Shown here piece by piece: positions 45,512 to 58,721 of a stretch of 64,000 nucleotides of DNA. This DNA comes from Nageia nagi (lineage: Eukaryota; Pinophyta). The translations under genes were made by a program, and so were the position numbers. The stretch spans positions 10,726,001 to 10,790,000 of the forward strand of contig JBITNC010000002.1 of NCBI GenBank assembly GCA_050084985.1, written 5' to 3'. The notes beneath the pieces were generated by a model. It ran no database searches, was not told the DNA's origin, and worked only from the letters and a program-made list of their open reading frames with translations. Positions within the stretch are counted from its first letter, which is position 1. Every line of letters begins with the position of its first letter.

Positions 45512-48200
45512 ATTGGTATCACAACAATACTTAAAGGCTCTTCTTCAACATTCTTAGAGGTTCATCTCTCTTTTTTTGTGCGGCAAAATCAAGTAAAGGT
45601 TCTTGATTTTTGATTAGTTCATTATGATACTAACATTTTTGTGTGCTAGTTCAATTTGTTTTACGAAATTTTTTTATAAGTAACAATATATTATTGTTAT
45701 GCAATTATTTACACTAACATTTTTTTTAGTTACATATTTTTGGTAAATTGCTTAAAATAACAATAATGTATTGTTGTAGAATTTGTAGTCTAAATTTGCA
45801 AAAAAAAAAATTACAATATATTTTTCCTCTATAAATTATATTTTGTTACACTTTATAAGTAAAATATAATTTATTTTTACAAAAAAGGTATAGGAATATT
45901 TTTATGTATTTACTCTATACCAAAATATTTATAGAGTAAGGTTTGGGCATCCATTAAATAATAAAAAAAATTTCCTATTAAAAATATATATATATGAAAG
46001 GGAAATTTTTTTACTATGTAATATATATTTACAAACTATTTTAAAACCATATATTTGAATAATCATGTTTTTGGAAGGGTGAAGCTATTTTTTTCAAACC
46101 CTTCTCCTCCATGCTTGCATCACCACACCTGCTCTATTGATGACTATAACACCACCCTTTGCCCACTCAAAATTGCTACACAATTGAGTTTACCCAAAGT
46201 GAAATTCTTGGATGCACCCAAAAAGGTAAGGCTCACCTATTGTGTCTTGCATCATGTCATCCCAAGAGGCCATGAATCCATCGCCCTTTAGAGGTGCAAG
46301 GGATTGGTAGAGGTTTTATAGTGACCCATGACCCATTTGACCTCCATAACCCCCTTTCCACTATCTTACAACCATCATCCAATGGCACCTCTGATCATTT
46401 AGTGAACTTCATCATCCAAATCTAACCTCACTAAACCCCCCAACCCACATTATTCGAAGGGATTCCACCTATGACTTGAGCATCCTAGCTCGATTAGGCT
46501 TGCATCGCCTCACCCCACCTATGACCTAAGCGATCCACCCTACCCCACCTATAGCCTAAGCGGTCCACCTCATCTAGCTACACCCGTGACCTTATCGACC
46601 AAAACCTCCCTGCCTGTAGCCTAAGCGGCCCCTCCCCCTGCCTCCTCTTGTGGCCTATCTTATCCTTATTTAGGGCTTGAGCGGCCCACCTCCACCCTGG
46701 CATAATCCTACGACCACTTAGGACCACTTGCATGTAGGTACCCACCCATTCACTTTGTCTTTTTAGGATGATTGCCCTTTTGGATATTTATGTTAATATG
46801 ATGCGTTAATATAGTTTTTTGATTTGTCACTCTTCTTCTTGTGCAAGTAACATTTATTGCATTTGGTTTCTATTTTGATGAAACTTTTATTTTTCTAATT
46901 TTAAGGTAGCTAGTGATAAATGTTGTAAGTTAATGAGGAGTTGATGGGAATTTGCCTTACTCCTTGGAATAAGGATTTTGTTCTTGGAATCATAACCTAT
47001 CTTTAATAATTTTTTTAAACAAAAGAGGAAGATTTGTTAAGTATTTTATCCTTTTAAAAAAAGTGGTTATTAATTAAATCATTTGTGAAATATATTTTAA
47101 AGTGTAAAATAATACTTAAGTTATTCTTGTGACCCCTTTTAAAGGGGGAATAATTTTTTACTTGGAAAGATATTTATTTTAATTAAAAAGAAGGGAATTT
47201 TTCATATAAATACTTTTTTACTTAAAATTTGGATTAATATTTCCTATAAATATATTTGAATAAATGATTAATGCATGCATATTACTTAGAATTATGAACA
47301 TATGTATTTTATTGGATGCCTTTGGGAATAAATATTCACTTTGGATGAAGTTTTTATGTAAAATTATGAACTTATGCAAATCTATGGAACATATATTTTT
47401 GCAAAGAGGTCCTTTTTGGGGTTGGTAACAAAACCCATTTGACTCTTAAGTTTCAAAATTTGGATGATGTATCATTTTTAAGCACTTTAATTTATGTTAA
47501 GTATTTTTCTTTTATTTTTTTAATTTTGTTTTACAAAAATTGCAAACATTGAAAGTGCACCCCCTAAAATGAACACATCCGCATGTATATTCTACAACAT
47601 GACTTGTTTAGGGAGCCATGAGGGGAGAATAAGACATACTGGAGCCTTCAATTTAACAATTAAAATGGTGTAAAATTTGTACCTCTTAATTGCCCCTAAA
47701 TCCTTTATTGGTCTAGACATAATGGATAAGCATGTGTGTAGTGATACTACATATCCGCACATCCATTCAGGGATTATCCTAATAACCTAAGAGGATAACT
47801 TGAAACCTAATCAATATAATAATTTGTTGATCCAACATACATCACATCTTTAAAAAATAACTAATACTCCTTGTGAGAGTATATTGTTTACCAAGGGAAT
47901 TGGTTGAGGATTGGTATACTTGAGCTCCATGTAGGCATCCAGATGAAGGCCTAATTTTAAACATGAAAATAATCCTCAACTTTACCTTCTCTACAAATAT
48001 GTTACTTAGTTATGATAAAATGTTGGATGTATGGGTTATATGATTTGGTGAGATTGAAAATATTTTGCACATGTGAATTTGGTTAACAATTAGCATGCTT
48101 TGTTGATTGCTTTGGTTAATCAAATTCAAAAAGTATAATTGATTAATTTAGTCAACAAATTATTTTACATAGTGCAATATTGATTTCACGATATCTTGTA
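44988..48200 (+). mobile_element. Copia element C: 5' LTR and leader only
   Basis: A 524 bp LTR (44988-45511) beginning TGTTAGAATG and ending TTATTCA, with TATAAATAG at 45230-45238, followed by a primer-binding-like TGGTATCACAAC at 45514. The leader follows the same plan as the other copies: a C-rich repeat at 46440-46740 (phrases like CCACCTATGACCTAAGCG) and the conserved block at 47540-47990. No gag or pol follows. The copy is 3'-truncated, and the next copy's LTR starts at 48921. The frame at 46055-46291 lies in the leader and is not a gene. Confidence 0.75.
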
Positions 48201-48561
48201 CCTTAACCTCCTTAATGGAATGAAATCTACACTACAGTGGCATTGTTGCAATTATTTTTCTCTAAATAGATTGGTAAATAATCTAATGGCCTTGGCAATA
48301 AAACATTTGAGTCTTGTGCATAATGAAAATTAACAAATTATATATTTTTTATGTGCAAATGGAATAATGCCTTCCATTCCATGGTTAGAAGTTTATACCC
48401 ATTTTTTGGTTTGATGCCACCTTATTTGTTGAAAATTTATCTATTATTTGGATTCATGTCATCTTACTTTCATTTTTTGAAAATTTATCCTATTTTTTGG
48501 GATTGATTCTTGGGAAGTTTATCCTTGTTTACATTCCTCTATCTTGCTAGAGAGTTGTATT

Positions 48562-48745
48562 TGATAGAGTAGTTAAAAAAGTTCACCATTCTCCATGATT
48601 AAAAATTCATTAGAGTAATTAAAAAGGTTCATCCTTTTCCAAAATTGCAAACTATTGGAGTGCTTAAAAAGGTTATTCCTTCTCTAAAATTGCAAATTAT
48701 TGGAGTAGTTCAAAAGGTTCATCTTTCTCCAAATTACAATTTATG
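48562..48745. repeat. Tandem repeat, about 46 bp unit, four copies
   Basis: Units start near 48564, 48612, 48657 and 48703 with a core like GAGTAGTTAAAAAGGTTCATCC and then TTCTCCAAAATTGCAAATTA. The 81-codon frame at 48645-48890 is partly made of this repeat. Confidence 0.75.
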
Positions 48746-48920
48746 CCACTTTATTTCCATTGTAGGGAAGTTTATCCATTATGGATTGATGCTAATTTTG
48801 GAAAGAATATCCATGTTTATGGAAATTGTATCCATGTTGATAGATTATGGATTACTTCATTTCTTCCATCATATGCATCTTGAGTTGTGACATGTTCAAG
48901 TTGGCATGCCTTGTTCTTCA

Positions 48921-49425
48921 TGTTGGAATGTATAATGCATTATTGTAAAGGTTTGTATTAAATCTTCTATGTAAGTTCACTAATACTTAAGGGCATCATT
49001 TGATACCTTAAGTATTTAAGTGAATATGATAATATAACTTGTTCTACACTCCATGTCATGAGCATGCCCCTTGGGTAAAAGGATGTGCATGTCATGCTTT
49101 TGTACATTGGATAAAAGGGTTATCCAAAGAGAGATTTTGGCCTATAAATAGAAGGCCCCCTCTTTCTGATCACACACCAATTATGAAGTAAAGTTATGCT
49201 ATAAGATAGAAGTGTAGGAGTTAAGATTAAGAGAATTGTAAGAGAGTTGTATTTGTGATTGAAATAAAGATCTAGTTAGTGGATGTACTCCTAGTTGGAC
49301 GAACCACTTTACATCTTGAGTTACTTTGTGAGATTGTCTTATTTGTAAGATTGTTAGATGTGAATGAGAGCTTTCATATGATCTTAGTAGTTTAGTATTA
49401 TTCTTGTTATAGTTCAATTCTCTCA
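48921..49425 (+). repeat. 5' LTR of Copia element D
   Basis: Begins TGTTGGAATG and ends TCTCA, so TG...CA bounded. TATA box TATAAATAG at 49143-49151 and an AATAAA at 49263-49268 mark likely promoter and polyadenylation signals. Confidence 0.92.
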
Positions 49426-49427
49426 TA

Positions 49428-49439
49428 TGGTATTAGAGC
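49428..49439 (+). promoter_or_regulatory. Primer-binding site of Copia element D
   Basis: TGGTATTAGAGC, two bases after the 5' LTR. It is one base from the plant Copia initiator-methionine tRNA site TGGTATCAGAGC. Confidence 0.9.
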
Positions 49440-52400
49440 TTGTGTGAAAGCTCTTCTTTTACATCTTGGAGGTTTCTCATCCTTCTTCAAATTTTTCACC
49501 TACAACCTTGTGAGGTAAAACTTTGAGAAGGTATAACTTTTTTTTCCCTTCTTGGATTACTACATGATACTAACATTTTTTTTGTTAGTTTCCTTTACTT
49601 AATATAACAATATATTATTATTACAATTTATTACATACTAACCCTTATGTTAGTTGCAATTCTTGGTGAAAGTTACATATATTGTAGCAATAATTTTTTT
49701 GTTATGAGAATTTACTAAATTTTGTGATAGTATAAAATTGCATTGTTTTTCACTTACCTCTTGTGTAGAAATATTAAAATTTGTAATTTTTTACTCTAAA
49801 ATTTGTGCAAAATACTATAGAAAGTTTTTTTTTCATTTAATTAATTAATTATATGAGGGAGTTAATTTTCATTTTTATTCCTCTCAATATGTTGTTGAAA
49901 AATATAAGGAAATTTTCCCATTACATTATGGGTCATATTGTTTTTTTTTTCAAAAAATGTGAGGGCGAATGGAAAGCTTTTAGATCCTTTTTGATCCAAC
50001 CCAAAACCTACTATAGTGCATAAATTATTTTTGCTTTACCTCCTTGGAAAGGCCCCCTCGCGTGCTACATTAGTTTGTAAAAAAAAATTGCAACCCCCTC
50101 ACGTGCTGCAATCTCCTCCAATTTTGTATTGTAGTCAACAGTCAGAGTAACCCAACTTGTAGCTATGCCACTAAGCTTATGTGCCTAGCAGTCTTCTCTC
50201 CCTTGTATTTTGGTACCTCATGGCCAGTTTGATGGCTCATGGTCATTTCTTTCTTTTCATGTCATTTGTATTGGCCATTGTGCCTATTGAAATGGCCCTC
50301 TTGACCCTCCTCTCTCCTCACATGATGTGTTGGAGTGCATAACATGGAGTCATTTACCTCGTGGCCTCCTATCACTTCCTCCTCATGGTGTGAGCACTAC
50401 TCCCTATGTCCTCCTTGTAGCACCCCCTCCTCCCCACTTGTGGCTAGCTCCATGTACTTCTTGGTGTCCCTAGTGCCTCCTCGTCTCACATGTAGTCCCC
50501 TAGTCCTCTGAGGTCCCCTCTGTTCCATGCATGGCTCCTCCTCCTCCTTTGTGACCCCTACATGTAGCCTCCTCTACGCTCCTCCCTTGCATGACATTTT
50601 TTATCTCCCTTGAAACTTTAAATTCCTCCTTGTTTTTTAATATCACTTTTCTTATTTATTTTTTGGTAGGTGTCATTTTTGTTGCTTGGTAAACAAGTTT
50701 ATGAGCCTTTTAAATTCCTAGAGTATGAAAATAAACTTCATTAAATGCTCTTGCAAAGCAATTTTGTTTGTTAGTAAAAGGAAGGAGTGGTCATCATTTT
50801 TTTACCTAAAAAGTTTTTTTATTTAACTTGGAGTACTTATACATTACCTTGCACTTCAATGTAATGTTTTTTTTACATGCCTTCCCTCATCATTTAATGA
50901 TGAGTTTACTTGTTGAATAAAAAAATGTACTCTTCATTAATTGTTTTTGAATAGAGTTTTTTTGCCTTTTTTAACCATAAGGCATTTTTCATGCACTTGC
51001 CAAGTTTTTTTCTATTCTCAAGTAAGAATGAATTTTATTTTAAGTTAGAGGGGGAGTTATTTATGAATATTTTTACTTAAAATCTCTAGATCCTTTATGA
51101 TTATAATACATATTAATCACTTATAAACTTTTATGACTTGCAAATAATAAATATTTATTACTTAGAAATTTTAAATACCTCTCTAAGTTAATGTTGCATA
51201 CTTAGAACTTAATTTTTTAAGTGAATGGCACATGATGCTTAAGATTAGTACTAAAATGCATGCTTAGTACTTAATTTTTTTAAGTTAAATGCATGCTTAG
51301 TACTTACTTTAAAAAAAAGTTATAATGCATACTTATTTAATTTTTTGATGCATGCTTCCTACTTAATCCTTAAGTTAAATAAGTGCATGCTTCTTACTTA
51401 ATTTATTAGCATAATGCATGCTTACTTAGATTGTTTAAAGCTATGCGAATAATGTATTTTTTTAATGCTTAAAACTTAATTTTATGCATGCTCAAGGAAT
51501 TATTTTTGGACTTAAAATTTTAATTATGAATTAAGAATACATGTTGAGTATGGAATGGACTTGTGCAAAATAAGTGATGATGTAAAGATGTCCTTCAGGG
51601 GTTGATAAACAACACCCATTGGACACTTAAGTTTCAAGTTATAAATATATGATGTTTCATTTATACATTTTACTTCATGTTTCACACTTTGATTTATTTT
51701 CTTATGCAAATAAAATGCAAAAATTGATATGAGCAACCCTCTAAAATGAACACATTCGCACATACATTTTGTAATATGACTTGTTTGGGGAGCCATGAGG
51801 TGATGACTGATGGACTAAAGCTTTTAGGTCCAATGATCCAAGTGGTGAAAAGTTCTTACTTCTTAATTTCTCCTAAGTCTTCTATTGGTCTAAACATAAC
51901 TTTATTAGGTGGACAAGCATGTGTGTAGTGATACCATATATCTACATGTCTATTCAGGGATTATTCTGATAACCTAGGAGGACAACTTGAAACTTAATCA
52001 AGATCAATAATTTGGTCGATCCAATAAACATTATAATCTCAAAAAATAGCTAGTAATTCTTCTTGTGAGAGTATATTGCTAACCAAGGGGAACTGGTTGA
52101 GGACTGGTAAGATCTGAGCTCCTCTTGTGTGGGCATTCAGGTGAAGGCTTAATTTTATATAAGAAAATAAAAAAATTATTTGGGTACATAGGTTATTATT
52201 TTGTAAAAAATTTACACTTGTGAATCAAATCAAGCATATCTTTAGTGTTAAATGTAACATGGTTAAAACTTAACATTTAATGTTATTTATTAAAACCACA
52301 TGCTTATTATTTCACATTATTATCTAGCAAATGAAAGAATCTTTTTTTTACCCACACATTCTTTATGGTTTCAATTATAGAATTTGGAAACCTCAGATGA
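49440..52400 (+). other. Long non-coding leader of Copia element D
   Basis: About 3 kb with no sense coding frame. It has a C-rich diverged repeat zone at 50160-50590 (CCTCCTCC-rich, with many CCCCT phrases), T-rich stretches, a zone of repeated AATGCATGCTTACTTA phrases at 51240-51500, and the family-conserved block at 51690-52150. A mirrored zone of ATGCATGCTT phrases is seen at 59570-59820. Confidence 0.75.
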
Positions 52401-52409
52401 GAGCTAAAT

Positions 52410-52860
52410 GTTTGGCAAGGAAGTTTTGGTAAATAATGAATGAGAACCTTGTACCTCCTATAGATAAGAAGGCACTAGAGGCTTACAACACAAAGAATGA
52501 GTTAGCAACTTCCATGATTTACTATGCAATTTTAGATGATATGCTCCTGATGATTTTCTCTTCAAATTTAGTAAAAAAAGCATAGGATAAGCTTAAGCAA
52601 ATCTACCTTGGTTCAAACTTTTCAAGAAAGTTTACCATTCTCCAAAAGTTACTTCAATCTTGTCAAGAGAAAGATAAAAATATGGCTAGCTACTTGAACA
52701 AAATCATTAACCTAAGGACCCAACTTGTTGCTTGTGAATGCAATTGGATCAATGATGAGTTCATGGTCTTCATCATACTTCTTCGAAGCTTTTATTCATA
52801 GTTTGAAAACTTTGTAACAGTTTGATGAAGTATTCTCCTTTGAGAACCTTTCTAGGCACC
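52410..52860 (+). pseudogene. Copia gag remnant (element D)
   Basis: UBN2-type gag domain: NELATSMIYYAILDDMLLMI, then a TAG, then DKLKQIYLGSNFSRKFTILQ and MASYLNKIINLRTQLVACEC, ending INDEFMVFIILLRSFYS and a stop. The zinc-knuckle region present in the other copies appears to be deleted near 52860-52880. Confidence 0.75.
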
Positions 52861-52879
52861 TTTGTTTTAGAGGAAATTC

Positions 52880-55670
52880 TTATCTTTGATTCACTCTTTT
52901 TCATCTAATTGGATTGTTAATTTTAGTTGCATTAATCACCTATGATTTGAATTTTTTTTTGAAAACTTTTATAAGTATAAGATGCGATTGTGATAGGTGA
53001 TATCTCTACCCTTGAAGTCTAAGGAATTAGGAGTGTGTTGATTCATGAGAAGGTTACTGATAATGTTCTCTTTGTTCTTAAGTTTAAGATAAACCTTCTC
53101 TCTATGATCAAAGTTACTAGAAAAAGGTACTTGTTTGAGTTCGACTCTCTATCATAATGCATAAAATATGGACTTACTACATTGGTTAAATGGTCAATGA
53201 AAGATGATCTATACATTATGGATCAAGTTCCATCAAAGATGTGTCTTGCTACAAGTGTGTGTTCAAGAGGCAATTTTTGGTACCAATGTTTAGGACACCT
53301 TAACCATAAGGGTATTCAAGTTATGAAAGACCAAGAACTTGTGAAAGGTTTGCTTTTATTTCTCCTTCATTTGGTATATGCAAAGAGTGCATTCTTGGCA
53401 AGATACATAGATAAAAATTTAAAAAAGATAAGGAAACAAGAGCATCTTAACCTCTTCAACTTGTGCATTTAGATTTGATGGGTCCATTTTAGACTAAATC
53501 ATTTGGAGGAGCATCTTACATCTTAACGTTCATTGATGACTTTAGTAGGATGACCTTTGGGTATTTACTTGACCACAAGGACCAAACTTTGAGAATTTTA
53601 AGATTTTTTAAATTTTTTATTGAGAATCAACCTAACTTTAAAATAAAGATGTTGAGATTAGATAATGGAAGAGAACATAATAGCAATGAGTTCAATGATT
53701 ATTGTGCTAAGTATGGAATCAAAAGGTAATTTATAATTCCATACACTCCTCAAAAAAATAATGTTACTGAAAGAAAAAATAGAATAATTATGAAGATGGC
53801 TAGATGCATGCTGAGTAATTTTCCTAAGTTATTATGCGATGAAGCATTCTCCTACATTATTTTTGAAAAATAAAGAAGTTAGATAAAAGAGCTAAAAAAT
53901 GCATCTTTATGGATTATGACAGTCAGCATAAAGGTTATAGGCTCTTCTCTCCAACCTATAAAGCAATGTTCATTTCAAAGGATGTAAAGTTCAATGAACT
54001 TCTTGAAGAATCTACTTCTAATGAGGATGTTGATGATCTAGAGGACTCTTCAGTTGCTCCTAATTGGTTGGATATTAATGTAGATAAGTCACCTCAAGAA
54101 CAAAATTCTCCAACATAAAGGATAACAAAGAGCATGACCTTGAAAAAATCCTTAATTATTAAGATTGACAACAAACATGATCCCTCAACCTTGAAAGAAG
54201 TTTTTAAGCATGAATGCTGGATGAAAGCCATGAAAGTTGAGTATAAGGCACATATGAAAAATAAAACTTGGGATTGGGTTCCTTATCCCAATGAAAAGAA
54301 TGTGATTGGCAATAAGTGGATCTACAAGGTCAAATTCAATTCAATTGGAGATATTGAGAAATACAAGGCAAGGTTAGTAGCTAAAGATTTTGCTTAGAAA
54401 TACAATGTAGACTATGAGGAAACCTTTACTCCTATGGCGAAGATGCCTACTATGAGAGTTATCCTTGCTCTTTATACAACTCAAATATGGAAAGTTTTTC
54501 AACTTGACATCAAAAATGCATTTCTTAATGGTGACATAGATGTGAAAATCTTCATGAATCAACCAAAAGGGTTTCTTGTTAAAGGTAAAGAGTCTTTCGT
54601 GTGCAAGTTAAAGAAATCATTGTATGGACTTAAGCAAGCACCTAGAGTTTGGTACAGAAAGATTTTAGGGTACTTTGCTGACATTGGATTCTCCAAGTGT
54701 TTTTTGAATCCGATCTATATGTGCTAAATCAAAGAAAAGACATGGTCTTAATTCTCCTTTAAATGGATGATTTTTTGATTACTAAGAATAATGATGAAAT
54801 CATTCAAGAATGCATATCCAAACTTAAGGTAATGTTTGAAATGATTGATCTTGATCTCTTGCACTACTATCTTGGAATGTAAGTGTATCAATACAAGGAT
54901 TATACTTACCTTAATCAATCTAAGTATATATCAAACATCTTGCAAAAGTTTAGAATGAAGGAGTGTAGATATGATACGATCCAAATCTCTTCTAGAATTA
55001 CTATTTCTTTGAGATCCAACTCTTAGTTAGCTAATGCTACAGCTTATAGGCAATTAACTAGTAGTCTTTTGTATTTGACTATGTTTAGGCCAAATATTAC
55101 TTTTGCAGTGAATCTGATGGCATGATTCATGTAAAAACCTTATGTTGAGTACTTTAATGCTGTTAAGCAAATTTTGAGGTATGTTGCAAGGACTAAGGAT
55201 CTTACTCTCAAGTATTCCAAGTTGTCCTCATTTATTCTCTCTGAATTCTCAAATTTTGACTATGGGGGAGATGGAGATGATAGGAAGTCAACCTCTACAT
55301 ATGTGTTTAGCATTGGTTTAGGTGCTATCTCTTGAGCTTCCAAGAAGTAGCCTATTGATTCTCTTTCCACCATAGAACTTGAATACCATGCCATGTCTAT
55401 TGCATCCTAGAAAGCCATTTGGCTAAGGCATCTTCTAAAAAAAATTGGATATGAGCAAGGTGGCTCATCCTTGATCTCATCAGATAACCAGTCGGTTACT
55501 TCTTTGGTTAAGAATTTTGTTTTCATTAGAGAATAAAACATGTGAAAATCCATGCCTATTTTATCAAGGAAAAGGTTTTTAATGGCATCATACACCTAGA
55601 GTATTGTCCATCCACCTTGAACTTCATTGATTTGTTCACCAAGCCCCTCCTAAAAGCTTAATTTTGTAAG
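52880..55670 (+). pseudogene. Copia pol remnant (element D)
   Basis: The protease region is scrambled by stops (52900-52990). GAG-pre-integrase at 53182-53390 has FWYQCLGHLNHKGIQVMKDQ. Integrase at 53520-53830 has FIDDFSRMTFGYLL and LRLDNGREHNSNEFNDYCAK; a deletion then joins the integrase mid-region directly to YIIFEK (near 53840). RT at 54134-54720 has HECWMKAMKVEYKAHMKN, WIYKVKFNSIGDIEKYKARL, DIKNAFLNGDIDVKIFMNQP and [13 protein letters not shown]. The catalytic box at about 54760 has a stop in place of its Tyr-Val (stop-MDD). RNase H near 55250-55320 has FDYGGDGDDRKSTSTYVF. Not functional. Confidence 0.85.
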
Positions 55671-55704
55671 CTTAGGGATGATATTAAGTTGGTGAAGTTT
55701 CCCT

Positions 55705-55714
55705 CAAGGGAGAG
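55705..55714 (+). promoter_or_regulatory. First polypurine-tract-like site (element D)
   Basis: CAAGGGAGAG followed by TGAAGTTTGAATTC directly after the end of pol. The matching site is CAAGGGGGAG at 63755-63764 and, reversed, near 33708-33716. A second tract precedes the true 3' LTR. Confidence 0.6.
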
Positions 55715-57878
55715 TGAAGTTTGAATTCTTATGTTGAATTCATGTTTATGATTACAACTTCACCTCTAAGAGGATTTTGTGTTGTATAGTGTTGATTTTA
55801 TTATACACCTTCATGGTAAGTTCACTATGTATGAGAAACTTATTGTACAAATTGGCCAATCTATCATTGTTCTATGTGAGGAACTCTTATGTGTCTTTTG
55901 GCATTATTTAGTTATCCATATATGAGGAACTTGTATGTGCATATTATATTTTTGATCAATTTAGCACTGTTTAATTATCCATATGTGAGGAACTCTTTTG
56001 TGTCTTTTGGCACTATTTAGTTATCCATATATGAGGAACTCACATATGCATGCTCTATTTTGGTTAATCTAGCGCTGTTCAATTATCCATATGTGAGAAA
56101 ATCTTATGTGTCATTTGGCACTGTTCAGTTATCCATGTGTATGGAACTATTATGTGCATGATCTAGCATTGTTTAGTTATCTATGTGTAAAGAACTCTTA
56201 TGTGTTTTTTGGAACTGTTTAGTTATCCACATGTGAGGAACTCGTATGTGCATACTCTATTTTGTAATGATAATCAACACATATCTTATATATAGTAAAT
56301 GATTGAGTTTTTGGCATGGCATCTTTGTGATAACTTATAGTGCACCATTGATTAGTTCATGATGAAATTTGTGTGATTCATCTATCCTTGTTGATATGAA
56401 TATGATACATCTAACTAATATTATTATTTAAGCTACTTATGACTTGCAAGTTCTTTTGAGATTGCATGTTACTTACCTTTGGAATGCAGGCTCTTGGTGA
56501 CTCTTCATGACTTCCAGTTGGATGACTACTTCATGTACATTGAAATCGATTATGGTTAATGATTGTATTTGAAAAAGTAATGAGTCTCAAACTAGATCTT
56601 TCTTACTTCACAAATATGTAAAAAGTTTTCATCTTCGTTGTATTTGTTTGGAGGAGAAATCTCTTACTTTCTCTTCTTCTTCTCTCTTACTCACTCTATC
56701 CCAATATTGCATTAAGGGGGAGTGTTGGAATGTATAATGCATTATTATAAAAGTTTGTATTAAATCTTCTATGTAAGTTCACTAATACTTAATGGAGAGT
56801 GAAGTTTGAATTCTTATGTTGAATTCATGTTTGTGATTACAACTTCACCTCTAAGAGGATTTTGTATTATATAGTGTTGATTTTGTTGTACACCTTCATA
56901 ATAAGTTCACTCTGTATGAGAAGCTTTTTGTACAAATTGGCCAATCTAGCACTATTCTATGTGAATAACTCTTATGTGTCTTTTGGCATTGTTTAGTTAT
57001 CCATATGTGAGGAACTCGTATGTGCATATTCTATTTTTGATCAATCTAGCACTATTCAATTATCCATATGTGAGGAACTCTTTTGTGTCTTTTGGCACTA
57101 TTTAGTTATCCATATATGAGGAACTCATATGTGCATATTCTATTTTGGTTAATCTAGCACTATTCAGTTATCCATATGTAAGAAAATATTATGTGTCATT
57201 TGGCACTATTCAGTTATCCATGTGTGTGGAACTATTATGTGTATGATCTAGCATTGTTCAGTTATCTATGTGTAAAGAACTCTTATGTATTTTTTAGAAC
57301 TATTTAGTTATCCACATGTGAGGAACTCGTATGTGCATACTCTATTTTGTAATGATAATCAACACATGTCTTATATATAGCGAATAACTATGAGTTTTTG
57401 GTATGGCATCTTCGTGATAACTTATAGTGCACCATTGATTAGTTCATGATGGCATTTGTGTGATTCATATATCCTTGTTGATATGAATATAATGCATCTA
57501 ACTAATCTTATTATTTAAGCTACTTATGACTTGCAAGTTCTTTTGATATTGCATGTTACTTACCTTACGAATGCAGGCTCTTGGTGACTCTTCATGACTT
57601 CCAGTTGGATGACTACTTTATGTATATTGAAATCAGTTATGGTTAATGATTGTATTTGAAAAAGTAGTGAGTCTCAAACTAGATCTTTCTTACTTCACAA
57701 ATATGTAAAAAGTTCTCATCTTCATTGTATCTATTTGGAGTAGAACTCTCTTACTTTCTCTTCTTCTTCTCTCTTACTTGCTCTATCCCAATATTGCATT
57801 AAGGGGGAGTGTTGGAATGTATAATGCATTATTATAAAAGTTTGTATTAAATATTCTATGTAAGTTCATTAATACTTA
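55709..57878 (+). repeat. 1.09 kb tandem duplication of 3' UTR plus LTR start
   Basis: Unit 1 (55709-56793) runs from just after pol through the 3' UTR, the purine tract and the first 70 bp of the LTR (from 56723). Unit 2 (56794-57878) repeats this with an offset of about 1085 bp. The junction at 56793 cuts from ACTAATACTTAA to GGAGAGTGAAG. Each unit carries about seven copies of an AGTTATCCATATGTGAGGAA minisatellite. The units have diverged modestly. Confidence 0.9.
57801..57809 (+). promoter_or_regulatory. Polypurine tract of Copia element D
   Basis: AAGGGGGAG immediately before the 3' LTR. A duplicated copy lies at 56714-56722 in front of the partial LTR. Confidence 0.85.
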
Positions 57879-58312
57879 AGGGTATCATTTGATACCTTAA
57901 GTATTTAAGTGAATATGATAATATAAATTATCCTACACTCCATGTCATGAGCATGCCCCTTGGGTAAAAAGATGTGCATGTCATGCTTTTGTACATTGGA
58001 TAAAAGGGTGATCAAAAGAGAAATTTTAGCCTATAAATAGAAGGCTCCCTCTTTCTGATCACACACCAATTGTAGAGTAAAGTTATGCTATATGATAGAA
58101 GTGTAAGAGTTGAGATTAGAAGAATTGTAAAAGAGTTGTATTTGTGATTGAAATAAAGATCTAGTTAGTGGATGTACTCTTAGTTGGAGGAACCATTTTA
58201 CATCTTGAATTACTTTGTGAGATTATCTTATTTATGAGATTGTTAAATTTGAATGAAAGCTTTTATGTGATCTTGGTAGTTTAGTATTGTTCTTGTTATA
58301 GTTCAATTCTCA
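57810..58312 (+). repeat. 3' LTR of Copia element D
   Basis: 503 bp, TGTTGGAATG to CAATTCTCA, aligned end to end with 48921-49425. TATA box at 58032-58040. Confidence 0.92.
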
Positions 58313-58721
58313 ACCTTCATCTAGGCAACAATATTATTGAAGGAGACCTTAAAACCTTCAAATCAACATTTTTGTTAATATATAAGAACTTATGAATCAA
58401 CTTGAAATATAATGTCTTATGACTTATACATCTTAACTTGTGGCCTTCTTTTGATCAAGATGGAATTCTAATTATTTTTAAAGTGCTTTTATTTATGCTC
58501 CCCTTCTTAAAATAATTGTATTATTGAGATAGATATGTTTGGATGGAGCATTAGTTGTTTCGTATAATTCAATGCTTGAATTTCATAAAGAATGGAAGTG
58601 TAGTAAATCAATGGAAATTTGATAAAATTTATTTTTCCATGTTCCTAAATTGATAATGGTCTTTACCTAGTTAAATTCAGGTCTTTTATTTTCTTTAGAG
58701 CGTGCTTAGCCAAATGTTTGC
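58313..58721. other. Spacer after Copia element D
   Basis: AT-rich; no feature recognised. Confidence 0.4.

Larger units (their letters stand above)
48921..58312 (+). mobile_element. Copia LTR retrotransposon D, both LTRs, inactive
   Basis: 9.4 kb with 5' LTR 48921-49425, primer-binding site, 3 kb leader, gag, pol, first purine tract, a tandemly duplicated 3' UTR, second purine tract and 3' LTR 57810-58312. The two LTRs differ at roughly 40 positions by eye, so the insertion is old. The 5 bp next to each LTR (CTTCA and ACCTT) do not match, so there is no target duplication; inter-element recombination is possible. Gag and pol carry stops, frameshifts and internal deletions. Confidence 0.92.

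Noticed and set aside
46055-46291. 78-codon frame in Copia element C
   Set aside because: Lies in the non-coding leader near the C-rich repeat and has no counterpart in the other copies.
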